From: an uncultured Collinsella sp.
Lineage (GTDB): Bacteria; Actinomycetota; Coriobacteriia; Coriobacteriales; Coriobacteriaceae
Direction of reading: 5' to 3'
DNA: 28,816 nucleotides
Assembly (NCBI GenBank): GCA_900554595.1
Contig: USHZ01000006.1
Location: forward strand, 1-28,816
The translations under genes were made by a program, and so were the position numbers. The notes below the pieces were generated by a model. The model was not told the DNA's origin. It saw only the letters and a program-made list of their open reading frames with translations, and made no database searches. Of this stretch, positions 8,181 to 14,943 are shown piece by piece. The number at the start of each line of letters is the position of its first letter. Position 1 is the stretch's first letter.

Positions 8181-8522
8181 ATGACGAAGAGCACGGTAGC
8201 CACGCTTAAAATTCGACCATCTATTTTCGATTTGATTCGCAAAGGCATAAAAGAATATGAAATCAGAGACTCTTCGTTGGAGGGGGTCGACATTATATGC
8301 TACCTGGATAGCGAGACAGGTGCGTTTCTTGGGTCTTTTACTGTTGATGACGTTGAGCGTGTTGGCCGAAGCGCCGATCAACAGACTATTGAGCGCTCTG
8401 GTGTTGACGTTGATACCTTCTTTGAATTGTTTCCTCCTGCTTCGGTTGGCGGTCCTGATGCTTTGTGGGTCGCCAAACTTCAAAAGCCTGTTGATATCAA
8501 TGATGCACTAGGGATTGGTTGA
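8181..8522 (+). CDS. ASCH-like (PUA-fold) domain protein
   Basis: The product is 113 aa, close to a minimal ASCH domain. The N-terminal TLKIRPSIFDLIRKGIKEYE followed by IRD matches the ASCH signature, in which a strand is followed by a helix and then G-x-K-x-x-E-x-R. The rest (DIICYLDSETGAFLGSFTVD) fits the beta-barrel. ASCH domains share the PUA fold and are thought to bind RNA or modified nucleotides; a few have ribonuclease activity. Here the Lys-Glu-Arg residues are kept. The stop at 8520-8522 is 4 bp before the next ATG, implying translational coupling. A second, more canonical ASCH protein ends the operon, so the two may bind related ligands or act as a pair. Confidence 0.65.
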   Translation: MTKSTVATLKIRPSIFDLIRKGIKEYEIRDSSLEGVDIICYLDSETGAFLGSFTVDDVERVGRSADQQTIERSGVDVDTFFELFPPASVGGPDALWVAKLQKPVDINDALGIG

Positions 8523-8526
8523 GACT

Positions 8527-9585
8527 ATGGTTCAAGATGACTATATTCAACAGCTGCCGTTTTCGGAAGTTAACCTGGACGACCCTTTTTTCGATAGCCT
8601 TAAATTCTCTTATCTTGGTTTTGATGAATGGTTCAGCAGAAAAGCAACAGGCGGAGAGTCCGCTTATTTTGCATTCGACTCGCACAACAATCTGATTGCG
8701 ATGCTTTATCTTAAAGAAGAAAGTGGTCTTGAAGAGGGCGTAACTCCTCGGATGGATTTTCCTCGTCTTAAGATTGGTACATTTAAGGTTGATTTCGATC
8801 ACCATACGGGAATTGGAAAGCGCCTGCTTGCAATTGCTTTACGCGAATTTGCCAAATCTGGACAGAATTTTCTTTACGTAACAATGCATGATAACGAAAA
8901 TACCTCTTCGCTGGCAAAGTTGCTATACAAATATGGCTTTAGCTTTTGGGGATCAAAAGATCAGGAGACGGTTTTGTACAAGACCAGGCCCTGTTCCGAT
9001 GACGACACTTTCAGTCGTTATCCCTTTGTAAGCCGGTCTTTGGGCAACTGCTGGATATTGTCCATACGCCCTGAATATCATAAGAAGCTATTCGGTGATG
9101 TTCATTTAACAAGCGAGTCAGGCCAGCCTAAAATTGATGAAAGATGCCTGAACTCGATTGAGAAGATATACCTTTCCGGTTCGCAGAGTGCTGCGGATAT
9201 GGTGGAGGGCGATAAAGTTATTATTTACCGAACTACTGACTATGAGGGACCAGCTCATTATCGTTCGGTCGTTACGTCAGTGTGTTCTGTAGTTAAGGTG
9301 GTCAATCTTAACTATTTCAGGGATGAGGAAGATTTTCTGAAAAAGGTTCGCGGTAAAACGGTTTTTACGTTAGAGGAATTGAGATGCTTTTGGCAGACGA
9401 AAAGATATCCTTGGCTGATCTGTCTTCTGTTCAACTTCCCGCTGGAGCGCTATCCTAACCGCAAGCAATTGTTGGATTGCGGGTTTATTGATGACGGGCG
9501 TCTTGTTTGTGAGCGCACATCTCAAGATGCAATGGACGGAATAATGGCACTGGGGAATGCCGATGAAAGCTTTATTGTCGATTAA
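8527..9585 (+). CDS. GNAT acetyltransferase fused to PUA-like C-terminal region
   Basis: This is a 352-aa protein counted from ATG 8527; a TTG at 8515 in the same frame is possible but has its purine tract too close. Residues 1 to about 155 form a GNAT fold: strand LIAMLYLKEES, the acetyl-CoA loop HHTGIGKRLLAIAL (92-105), strand FLYVTMHDNE, and the terminal KLLYKYGFSFWG. Residues 170-352 are a second domain with MVEGDKVIIYRTTDYEGPAH (225-244) and YRSVVTSVCSVVKV, which resembles a PUA/EVE-type barrel. This second assignment is weaker. The gene overlaps the following ASCH gene by 23 bp. A GNAT joined to and flanked by three putative PUA-fold modules suggests acetylation of an RNA or ribosome-linked target, or of an aminoacyl group; this is inference. 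GNAT toxins acting on tRNA are a known precedent. Confidence 0.7.
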   Translation: MVQDDYIQQLPFSEVNLDDPFFDSLKFSYLGFDEWFSRKATGGESAYFAFDSHNNLIAMLYLKEESGLEEGVTPRMDFPRLKIGTFKVDFDHHTGIGKRLLAIALREFAKSGQNFLYVTMHDNENTSSLAKLLYKYGFSFWGSKDQETVLYKTRPCSDDDTFSRYPFVSRSLGNCWILSIRPEYHKKLFGDVHLTSESGQPKIDERCLNSIEKIYLSGSQSAADMVEGDKVIIYRTTDYEGPAHYRSVVTSVCSVVKVVNLNYFRDEEDFLKKVRGKTVFTLEELRCFWQTKRYPWLICLLFNFPLERYPNRKQLLDCGFIDDGRLVCERTSQDAMDGIMALGNADESFIVD

Positions 9586-9940
9586 ATCCGAGTTTGTTAA
9601 GCGGATTTTATCTGGTGAAAAAAAATATGAATACCGGCGTCGTGTGTTTGCCCGCGACGATGTTGAAGCGATCGTAATTTATGAGACGCTTCCGGTTGGT
9701 CGTGTTGTTGCGGAAGTCGAAGTCGAAAAGGTTCTCAAAGATACTCCGTCCGCGCTATGGGAAGAAACTCATAAAGACTCAGGAATTACTGAACAGTTTT
9801 TCTTTTCTTATTTTTCTGGGCTTGAGCAAGCCTGTGCTATTGAGCTCGGTAACGTCAGACTTTTCGATAACCCGCTTTTACTGTCAGAATACAATCCCGA
9901 TTTGACACATGCCCCGCAGTCATTTGTTTACGTTGAATAA
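9563..9940 (+). CDS. ASCH domain protein
   Basis: The product is 125 aa. MKALLSIKSEFVKRILSGEK followed by KYEYRR (residues 21-26) is a clear ASCH start: a strand, a helix, then G-x-K-x-x-E-x-R. Next comes IVIYETLPVGRVVAEVEVEK, the core barrel strands with the conserved P-x-G-x-V-V-A-E pattern. ATG 9563 is preferred over ATG 9557 because GGGGA lies 6 nt before it. The start lies inside the GNAT gene (23-bp overlap), so the two are probably translated together. In other bacteria such short ASCH proteins are found beside GNAT enzymes and are suspected RNA-binding or RNA-processing factors. This is the last gene of the cassette; no clear intrinsic terminator follows, although a perfect GC-rich hairpin lies 50 bp downstream. 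Confidence 0.8.
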   Translation: MKALLSIKSEFVKRILSGEKKYEYRRRVFARDDVEAIVIYETLPVGRVVAEVEVEKVLKDTPSALWEETHKDSGITEQFFFSYFSGLEQACAIELGNVRLFDNPLLLSEYNPDLTHAPQSFVYVE

Positions 9941-10275
9941 GGGAGTTCGTTTGTAATTGCTATGCGGCACCGCTGCTATTACGCTACGGCACCGGAGCCG
10001 ATGTGGGCTCCGGTGGCAATTTGTTGCTGGCGGTCTGCCTATGCAGTTGGGGTGTACAAGATACTTCAGCAAGATTTGCGTCATGGGCTTACAGCCGCGG
10101 GGATAGCGTGTCTTTTACTGGGTTATTAGGGCTGAATATCACACAACGGCACTGTCAATATTGCGCTGGGCACCGGGGCCGAAGCCGATCGCGGGTAGTG
10201 TCGAGAAAGTTGGTGTAGAGCCCGATCCGAAGCGAGTCGGCCCGGCGTCCTAGAATCTGGAATACGGTTGATATC
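9941..10275. other. intergenic stretch with one perfect hairpin
   Basis: No gene is recognised. The only structure I see is the inverted repeat at 9990-10015. GC content rises again here relative to the cassette, and the stretch ends at the stop of an IS256-type transposase remnant at 10276, so part of it may be decayed insertion-sequence DNA. Confidence 0.4.
9990..10015. repeat. perfect 10-bp inverted repeat
   Basis: CACCGGAGCC (9990-9999) and GGCTCCGGTG (10006-10015) are exact reverse complements around a 6-nt loop. The hairpin is stable, but the following bases (GCAATTTGTTG) are only a weak T-tract, so it could be a poor terminator for the ASCH/GNAT operon, an operator, or an insertion-sequence end. 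Confidence 0.6.
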
Positions 10276-10533
10276 CTATGCCGCCTCGGCCCTGTCCGCA
10301 AGCTCGAGGCCGGACTCGAGCATCTTCCTGGCCTCCGCCTCAAGTCGCGCCCACTCGACGGGACCGTCGATTCCCCGAGTGCGACCGTCATCGTAGAGCT
10401 CGTTCATCCTCGCCTCCGAGAAGTACCTGGACTCCTGCCACATCTCGTCCTGCTCGCACATGACCGCGCCCGCGAGCCGCGCCAGCGAGCCAGTGGAGGG
10501 GAACACCTGCACGTTGGGCGGCCGGGGCTTCCT
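10276..10533 (-). pseudogene. IS256-family transposase, extreme C-terminal remnant
   Basis: The translation NVQVFPSTGSLARLAGAVMC followed by EQDEMWQESRYFSEARMNEL is the C-terminal tail of an IS256-family transposase of a different subgroup from the piece at 6255-6600. In intact members the preceding block ends in RRRTNVVQVFP. Here the Arg-rich approach is degraded (ARKPRPPN), and further upstream the frame runs into the unrelated KAP gene. About 86 residues remain, reaching the stop at 10276. Nothing of the catalytic domain is present. The remnant lies 52 bp beyond the end of the KAP gene in the same orientation, marking a past insertion or deletion junction at this edge. Confidence 0.7.
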
Positions 10534-10585
10534 TGCTGTTTCATTTCCCGTAATGAGCTCCTTGTCATTTTCGATGTGACAACCG

Positions 10586-12805
10586 CTATCTATTTGATAA
10601 GTCATCCCATTTTTGAACAAGCTCGACCGCTTCTGATTCGTGAATAGCAGATGGGCGGGGCTCTTTTTCGGGGTTTGTTGCAAGACAAATAGCCGCCAGA
10701 AACGACTTTGCGGTTTTAGAGAGACGGGGGTACCATTCTTGCTGCCAGATTGTTTGAATGTAATTGTTGGATAAAATGCTGTTGGCGCTAGATCGGAGCT
10801 CAAACCTGGAACTTGGCATGCTGCTTAGACTTGTCCAGCAGGCCATTTGCTGAGAGGAATACAGGAGGTTGCACTCAGGGTCTGTTGAAAGATTCTGCTC
10901 AAATTCCGCCCAGTTGCTGAAGTCAAATATGGCGTCCATTGCCTTCCACATGGTAAAGAGATCTCGGTCCGCAGATTCAAGGCATGAACGATAATTGCAG
11001 CTCATCCAGTTTGAAAACAGTCGAGCGAGTGCGGCAAATTGCTCATCGGTTAGTAGCTGGTTGTCGGGAGATTCTTCCCTGTTTCTTGATAGATTTTCAT
11101 CTCGTAACAGATATAAAAGACAGCGCGCCTTTAGCACCTTATCGTTGATTAAGCTAATTAACCAAGCTCCCATATCTGGCTTTCCAATTTTTGCCGCAGA
11201 AGTGTTGAATAATCTAGAGAAAGACTCCCTTACATCCCTAGATGAGGTGGCAATTAAAGGAGAAAGGCTAGATATGATTAGGAGTGAGCCTTGCGCTATG
11301 GCTTTGCATCGTTCTGTGTCGAGAGAACGAACGGTAAGCATTAGTTGCCCTGCGATTGCCATTTGTTCATTACTGCTTCTTAGCGTGCAGACAATGTCGC
11401 GGATCTCAAATGCGGAGTTGTGATTGCTAATGGAGTTAAATTGTTCTCTTGTGATACCCGATGAACATCCTGCTCCAAAGTATAGATTGAATAGGTTTCT
11501 GTTGGTTATCCGACCGTGTAAGTACGCTTCGTCGGAATCAACCGAATTGAGGGCTTGGGAATTTGAGTTTTCTGATAAGGAGGGGAATACCGTTCCCAGC
11601 CATCCGGGGTTTAATGCATAGTGCCTCATTTGTTTGTCTATCAGCCTGCTGAGTTCTTCGCGAAGTTCAGCTTTTAGTCCCGTTTCATTTTTTGTGTACG
11701 TTTCGCCAAATAAATACCTCGCGTTATCCCAAAGCCAGCAATATACATCTGGCAGAAGCGTTTGAATTGTCGATAGTGCAAAAAGGTCCGCCACACATAT
11801 ATCGTTGCGGAGACGAGCGAAATTAGACTCAGCACAGTTTTTGATGCGGCAGATATCTCTTGGCGTTTTGATCAAAGGGGAAACGATTTTGTTCAAGACG
11901 TCCGAAAGATAGTTCTGATCCTCGAGGGCGAAGGATGATCTTTTCTGCAAATCCTCAGCGATTATATTTATTTGCTGAGAAATATCTGATTGAAATAATC
12001 TGGGCATTTCGATTGGCAGCTGGATGATTTTGTCAAGATATGCTGCCCCATCAGCCCTTTGAACATTGCAAAGGGCACTTTCAACAACGGTTCTGTCAAA
12101 AGACAATAAATATACGATATGCGGGAAAGATGCGGTCAATGTGACTAGTTTAAAGATCTGACAAATCTCGGCATCGGATAAACGATCTATATCATCAATA
12201 ACTACAACAATATTTGTTTGACGTTCTTTCAGATAGCCATCGATAGTTGTCTTCATATGATCTAAGGAGGTGGTATTTGTTAAGTGCTTTCCGATTTTGG
12301 AGGTAAACGCCTTTAATAGCCATTTCCCAACAATGCCACCGCCCGCAACGGCGCTTGGCAGGGGTCCCGCTAGAAGGGATGTGACTTCCGTCACGGTAGG
12401 ATAAGAGATGCTAGCCGAATATAGGGAAAGGGCTTCTCCCAAGTCTTTCTTCTCCGTATCTTTTATGCATCCTGTTTTTCCCAAGAGAGACTCTTTCAAA
12501 AGTTGAAAGAATCCAGTTAAAAGCTGTTCCTGAGACTCAAAGCGCCAGGGATTAAATCTAACGAGAGCGGGGACGTTGAGGTTCCTTTTGCGCTCTTCAT
12601 TAAGACATACTTCAATTAAATTAATGAGAGAGGTTTTGCCGCTACCCCATAAACCGTTTAGGCTGATTGTAAAAGATGAGGTCGATGCATCGACGGCACT
12701 TATGCATCGTGTGATTTCCTGTGCAAGGTCCTTGTATCGATATGAGTCTTGATCAAGGCCAGTAATGGGTTCGTCATTGATTATATTAAGCACCTTGCTC
12801 GACAT
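10586..12805 (-). CDS. KAP-family P-loop NTPase
   Basis: This is a 739-aa STAND-like ATPase of the KAP group. Walker A is GLWGSGKTS (51-59), the KAP-typical FNPWRFE follows at 84-90, and Walker B is VVVIDDIDRLS (200-210). The sensor-type segment YLLSFDRTVVESAL follows, and then AAYLDKIIQLPIEMP. KAP proteins often carry membrane helices between Walker A and B. Here there is only a moderately hydrophobic stretch (about 143-168), so membrane association is uncertain. The C-terminal half is unrecognised and may be the sensor. GGAGG lies 6 nt before ATG 12805. It is transcribed away from a HEPN-like gene across a 58-bp gap, so the two probably share control. KAP NTPases occur in phage-defence loci; that role is inferred here. 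The codon usage is AT-rich and foreign. Confidence 0.85.
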   Translation of the reverse strand: MSSKVLNIINDEPITGLDQDSYRYKDLAQEITRCISAVDASTSSFTISLNGLWGSGKTSLINLIEVCLNEERKRNLNVPALVRFNPWRFESQEQLLTGFFQLLKESLLGKTGCIKDTEKKDLGEALSLYSASISYPTVTEVTSLLAGPLPSAVAGGGIVGKWLLKAFTSKIGKHLTNTTSLDHMKTTIDGYLKERQTNIVVVIDDIDRLSDAEICQIFKLVTLTASFPHIVYLLSFDRTVVESALCNVQRADGAAYLDKIIQLPIEMPRLFQSDISQQINIIAEDLQKRSSFALEDQNYLSDVLNKIVSPLIKTPRDICRIKNCAESNFARLRNDICVADLFALSTIQTLLPDVYCWLWDNARYLFGETYTKNETGLKAELREELSRLIDKQMRHYALNPGWLGTVFPSLSENSNSQALNSVDSDEAYLHGRITNRNLFNLYFGAGCSSGITREQFNSISNHNSAFEIRDIVCTLRSSNEQMAIAGQLMLTVRSLDTERCKAIAQGSLLIISSLSPLIATSSRDVRESFSRLFNTSAAKIGKPDMGAWLISLINDKVLKARCLLYLLRDENLSRNREESPDNQLLTDEQFAALARLFSNWMSCNYRSCLESADRDLFTMWKAMDAIFDFSNWAEFEQNLSTDPECNLLYSSQQMACWTSLSSMPSSRFELRSSANSILSNNYIQTIWQQEWYPRLSKTAKSFLAAICLATNPEKEPRPSAIHESEAVELVQKWDDLSNR

Positions 12806-12863
12806 GCGGCGCCTCCGTTGGATGGACGGACATTAGCGGATTTAATTATAGGAGTGTGGTTAA

Positions 12864-13898
12864 GTGGTAAAGCCAAAACTGGAATTAACCGAGGCAGACG
12901 CTAGGCGTCTGGCTTTTGCCCAGCATCTTATTATGAGAGCGCATGAAGACGCGCGGCTTCCTTCTCCGTTAAATGCCGCGGCTGTGCTTTCTGCACAGGA
13001 CGCGGTAGAAATGGTTCTAATTGTTATTTCCCAAGCGCTCGATCTCGATCCGAACAAGTATCAATTCATGGCCTTTTGGGAAGCGTTTGCTAAGCGAGGA
13101 CTTGAACTGCCATATAAGGAGTCAATGAGGCGCCTTAATGACTGTAGGGTCGCCATTAAGCATAGGGGATCTTTCCCGTCGACGTTTGATATTGAGCGTG
13201 TTGTTGCGGATGCCGAGGCGTTCGTTGGCGATTCTATTGCATGCGCTTATGGAGCCGACCGAGCTGTTGAAGGACTATTTGGTTTTATTACCTATGAGGG
13301 AGTTCGTGAACACCTGAGGAAAGCAAAGGTGCATCTCGAGGAGCATGAGCGCACCGCATCTGTTGAAGAGTCCGCTCTTGCGTTTGATGAACTTCTAAAT
13401 GAGTATTGGGGTGCCCGATCTATGGGGCCTGGCTCCTCTCCTTTTTCGTTTAACAAGTTCGGGCGATTTGACGCGGCATCTTCCTGGGTTCCTGGCGACC
13501 ACGGATTTAAGGACTTGCGGAATCACGTAGATAAAACGGTGAAAACAGCCGAGGCTATGGATGAGGCCCTTCGCGTGCTATCCCTGGGGCTGAATATGGA
13601 TTCCTACATGGTCTTTAAAAGCCTTACGCCCAGTGTATTTCACTTCGCTGGCGGACGCACTGAGTGTTATTGGCTCGCCGAAACCCAGGAGTCCGCTGAG
13701 TTGAGTGATGATCCTGCTGATTGGTGCTTCGGTTTCGCTTTTGAGGCAGCGCTCGAGTTGAGCTCTCACTCCAATCCGGCTCCTGCTATGTCTGCTCTGC
13801 TCGAAGAAGGCCGTAGAATCGTAGAAGAGCGTTCTGAAGCGGAGTTTAAGCGGCGAAAAGCTATGAAGGGTGAATTAAATGAAGGCGAAGGGGCTTGA
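12864..13898 (+). CDS. HEPN-like domain protein
   Basis: This 344-aa protein starts at GTG 12864, with GGAG 9 nt upstream. The N-terminal half is alpha-helical. AAAVLSAQDAVEMVLIVISQ (38-57) is followed by MRRLNDCRVAIKHRG (88-102), containing R95-x4-H100. The R-x4-6-H motif in a helical bundle of this size is the hallmark of HEPN ribonucleases and their inactive relatives. The N-x-x-R spacing is also kept (N92, R95). Residues 150-344 are not recognised. HEPN proteins commonly act as RNA-cutting effectors in toxin-antitoxin, abortive-infection and CRISPR settings. The divergent KAP NTPase next door is a plausible sensor or switch. A downstream ORF begins inside its last codons with its own AAGGG, suggesting that it once had a translationally coupled partner. 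Confidence 0.6.
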   Translation: MVKPKLELTEADARRLAFAQHLIMRAHEDARLPSPLNAAAVLSAQDAVEMVLIVISQALDLDPNKYQFMAFWEAFAKRGLELPYKESMRRLNDCRVAIKHRGSFPSTFDIERVVADAEAFVGDSIACAYGADRAVEGLFGFITYEGVREHLRKAKVHLEEHERTASVEESALAFDELLNEYWGARSMGPGSSPFSFNKFGRFDAASSWVPGDHGFKDLRNHVDKTVKTAEAMDEALRVLSLGLNMDSYMVFKSLTPSVFHFAGGRTECYWLAETQESAELSDDPADWCFGFAFEAALELSSHSNPAPAMSALLEEGRRIVEERSEAEFKRRKAMKGELNEGEGA

Positions 13899-14016
13899 GA
13901 AGATTACTCCCGTTCACCAAGACATTCGTGTGTTGAAGTCTGCTCGAGGGATCCAAGTGGCTCGATTGCTTATCCTGCGCAAGGGGGAGGGGATGGTCTT
14001 AAGACATCTTCGATAA
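13879..14016 (+). pseudogene. 5' fragment of gene coupled to HEPN gene
   Basis: ATG 13879 overlaps the end of the HEPN gene and has AAGGG at 13866-13870, a convincing coupled start. It reads MKAKGLEKITPVHQDIRVLK, then SARGIQVARLLILRKGEG, and stops at 14016 after 45 codons. The sequence is protein-like to about residue 40 and then collapses where an AbiH-like frame begins. I do not recognise the family. The likely reading is the start of a longer partner gene whose remainder was deleted. Confidence 0.45.
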
Positions 14017-14273
14017 TCTTTTTTGGCCATTCGCTCTCGCGAACCGATTATTCGTACTTTGAGTCTATTTTTAGCACGGTGGATTTGTATAACGGGCATA
14101 CCAGCCTGGTCTTCCTGTACTCAAACTACGCCAAGGGTGTTCGCGAGTCAGAGGTGGCCAAGGTTCTTGCCCTCCTCGATTACTATGGCAGTTCGCTCGG
14201 TATTGCCGGGAGTAGCAACAACCTCGCACACAAGCTCATGCTGGAGGGCAGGCTCGTCGTTCGGGAGATTTAG
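13998..14273 (+). pseudogene. AbiH-like abortive infection protein, C-terminal remnant
   Basis: From about 13998 this frame reads LKTSSIIFFGHSLSRTDYSY and continues FESIFSTVDLYNGHTSLVFL and YSNYAKG to a stop at 14273. The [IV]-[IV]-x-[FY]-GHSL-x-x-x-D-x-x-[YI] block is the C-terminal hallmark of the AbiH family of phage abortive-infection proteins, which are normally 300 or more residues long. Only about 91 remain. Upstream in the same frame the sequence is meaningless up to the HEPN stop codon, so the 5' end is lost and no start or ribosome binding site is present. It is dead, but it records a third defence-type gene at this spot. Confidence 0.65.
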
Positions 14274-14341
14274 GTCGATTTGCCTATGTCGGAAATGGGT
14301 CGGCTCTGCAAGTAGCCGCTGCGGTATGATGTCCTAAATAA

Positions 14342-14372
14342 AAAACGAAAGCCTGCTATGGGTTATCGTTTT
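14342..14372. terminator. possible weak bidirectional terminator
   Basis: AAAACGA (14342-14348) and TCGTTTT (14366-14372) pair around a 17-nt loop with partial inner pairing. T-rich runs follow on both strands. It lies 70 bp after the AbiH remnant. Confidence 0.35.
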
Positions 14373-14536
14373 GCAAGGGGGTTCCTTCTAAGCGGAGGGC
14401 ATCCCCTAGTTTTTTGCTAGAGACTGGAGTCGAACAGCCGCATTGCCACTTGTTGTTCTGTTGGGCCGTTTTACGTTACGGTAAAATGCTCTTAGTGATG
14501 CAGTCGTCGCGGACTCTACGTGAGGCGATGACAAAG

Positions 14537-14571
14537 AAGGGTCGTTGTTCGGTTTTCCGGCAACGGCCCTT
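14537..14571. repeat. strong hairpin, possible terminator
   Basis: AAGGGTCGTTGTT on the left pairs with the reverse of GGCAACGGCCCTT on the right (13 bp with three G-U pairs). An A-tract precedes it and CCCTTTGACG follows. It could terminate transcripts in either direction, but it lacks a long uridine run. Confidence 0.5.
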
Positions 14572-14578
14572 TGACGTT

Positions 14579-14605
14579 TCCGCGACAACTGGATGTTGTC
14601 GCGGA
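14579..14605. repeat. perfect 11-bp inverted repeat
   Basis: TCCGCGACAAC (14579-14589) and GTTGTCGCGGA (14595-14605) are exact reverse complements around TGGAT. It follows the previous hairpin after only 7 bases, making a tandem hairpin pair. There is no T-tract, so a repeat element or protein-binding site is as likely as a terminator. Confidence 0.6.
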
Positions 14606-14647
14606 TGCCTTCATTGCTGCGTGGGCTTTCGATCTGGGTCTGTAATT

Positions 14648-14774
14648 CCGGAAGTATGCGGTAAATTCCGGCTTCCACGGGCACACCGCCCTTTTCGCGC
14701 AGAGAAACCGCAGTTAGAGGCGTTGCGGCATTCCGGTGTACTCGGCATATTTTGAATTTGCCGCATACTTCCGG
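14648..14774. repeat. 127-bp element bounded by 21-bp inverted repeats
   Basis: The 21 bases at 14648-14668 (starting CCGGAAGTATGCGG) and the 21 at 14754-14774 (ending CCGCATACTTCCGG) are reverse complements with one mismatch. The 85 bp between them encode nothing visible. A short element with terminal inverted repeats and no gene fits a miniature inverted-repeat element or an intergenic repeat family. I cannot see an unambiguous flanking target duplication. Confidence 0.55.
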
Positions 14775-14853
14775 TTTTTGCCTCTGTGGCAGGCTGTGTC
14801 CACTTATATTCCAGGCTAGATAATGGACATAACAGCCAATTCCGTCTCCATAC

Positions 14854-14892
14854 AAAAACGCCGGCAGGGGCGAAATTGCTCCTGCCGGCGTT
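14854..14892 (-). terminator. intrinsic terminator of glf
   Basis: A 15-bp stem, AACGCCGGCAGGAGC pairing with GCCCCTGCCGGCGTT (minus strand, one G-U) around a 6-nt loop, is followed by five T residues on the minus strand. It lies 50 bp past the glf stop and closes the whole aro-glf cluster. Confidence 0.9.
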
Positions 14893-14943
14893 GGTGTGCC
14901 TGCTTATGCTTTTTTGGCTCTCGTAGAGGCCCGTTTTGGACTC

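Larger units (their letters stand above)
14274..14853. other. 580-bp gene-free stretch rich in inverted repeats
   Basis: No coding frame here has a plausible start or motif. The stretch instead holds four inverted-repeat structures, listed separately (14342-14372, 14537-14571, 14579-14605, 14648-14774). It separates the low-GC island from the glf-aro cluster and may contain small non-autonomous mobile or repetitive elements, or an unrecognised structured RNA. Confidence 0.5.
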
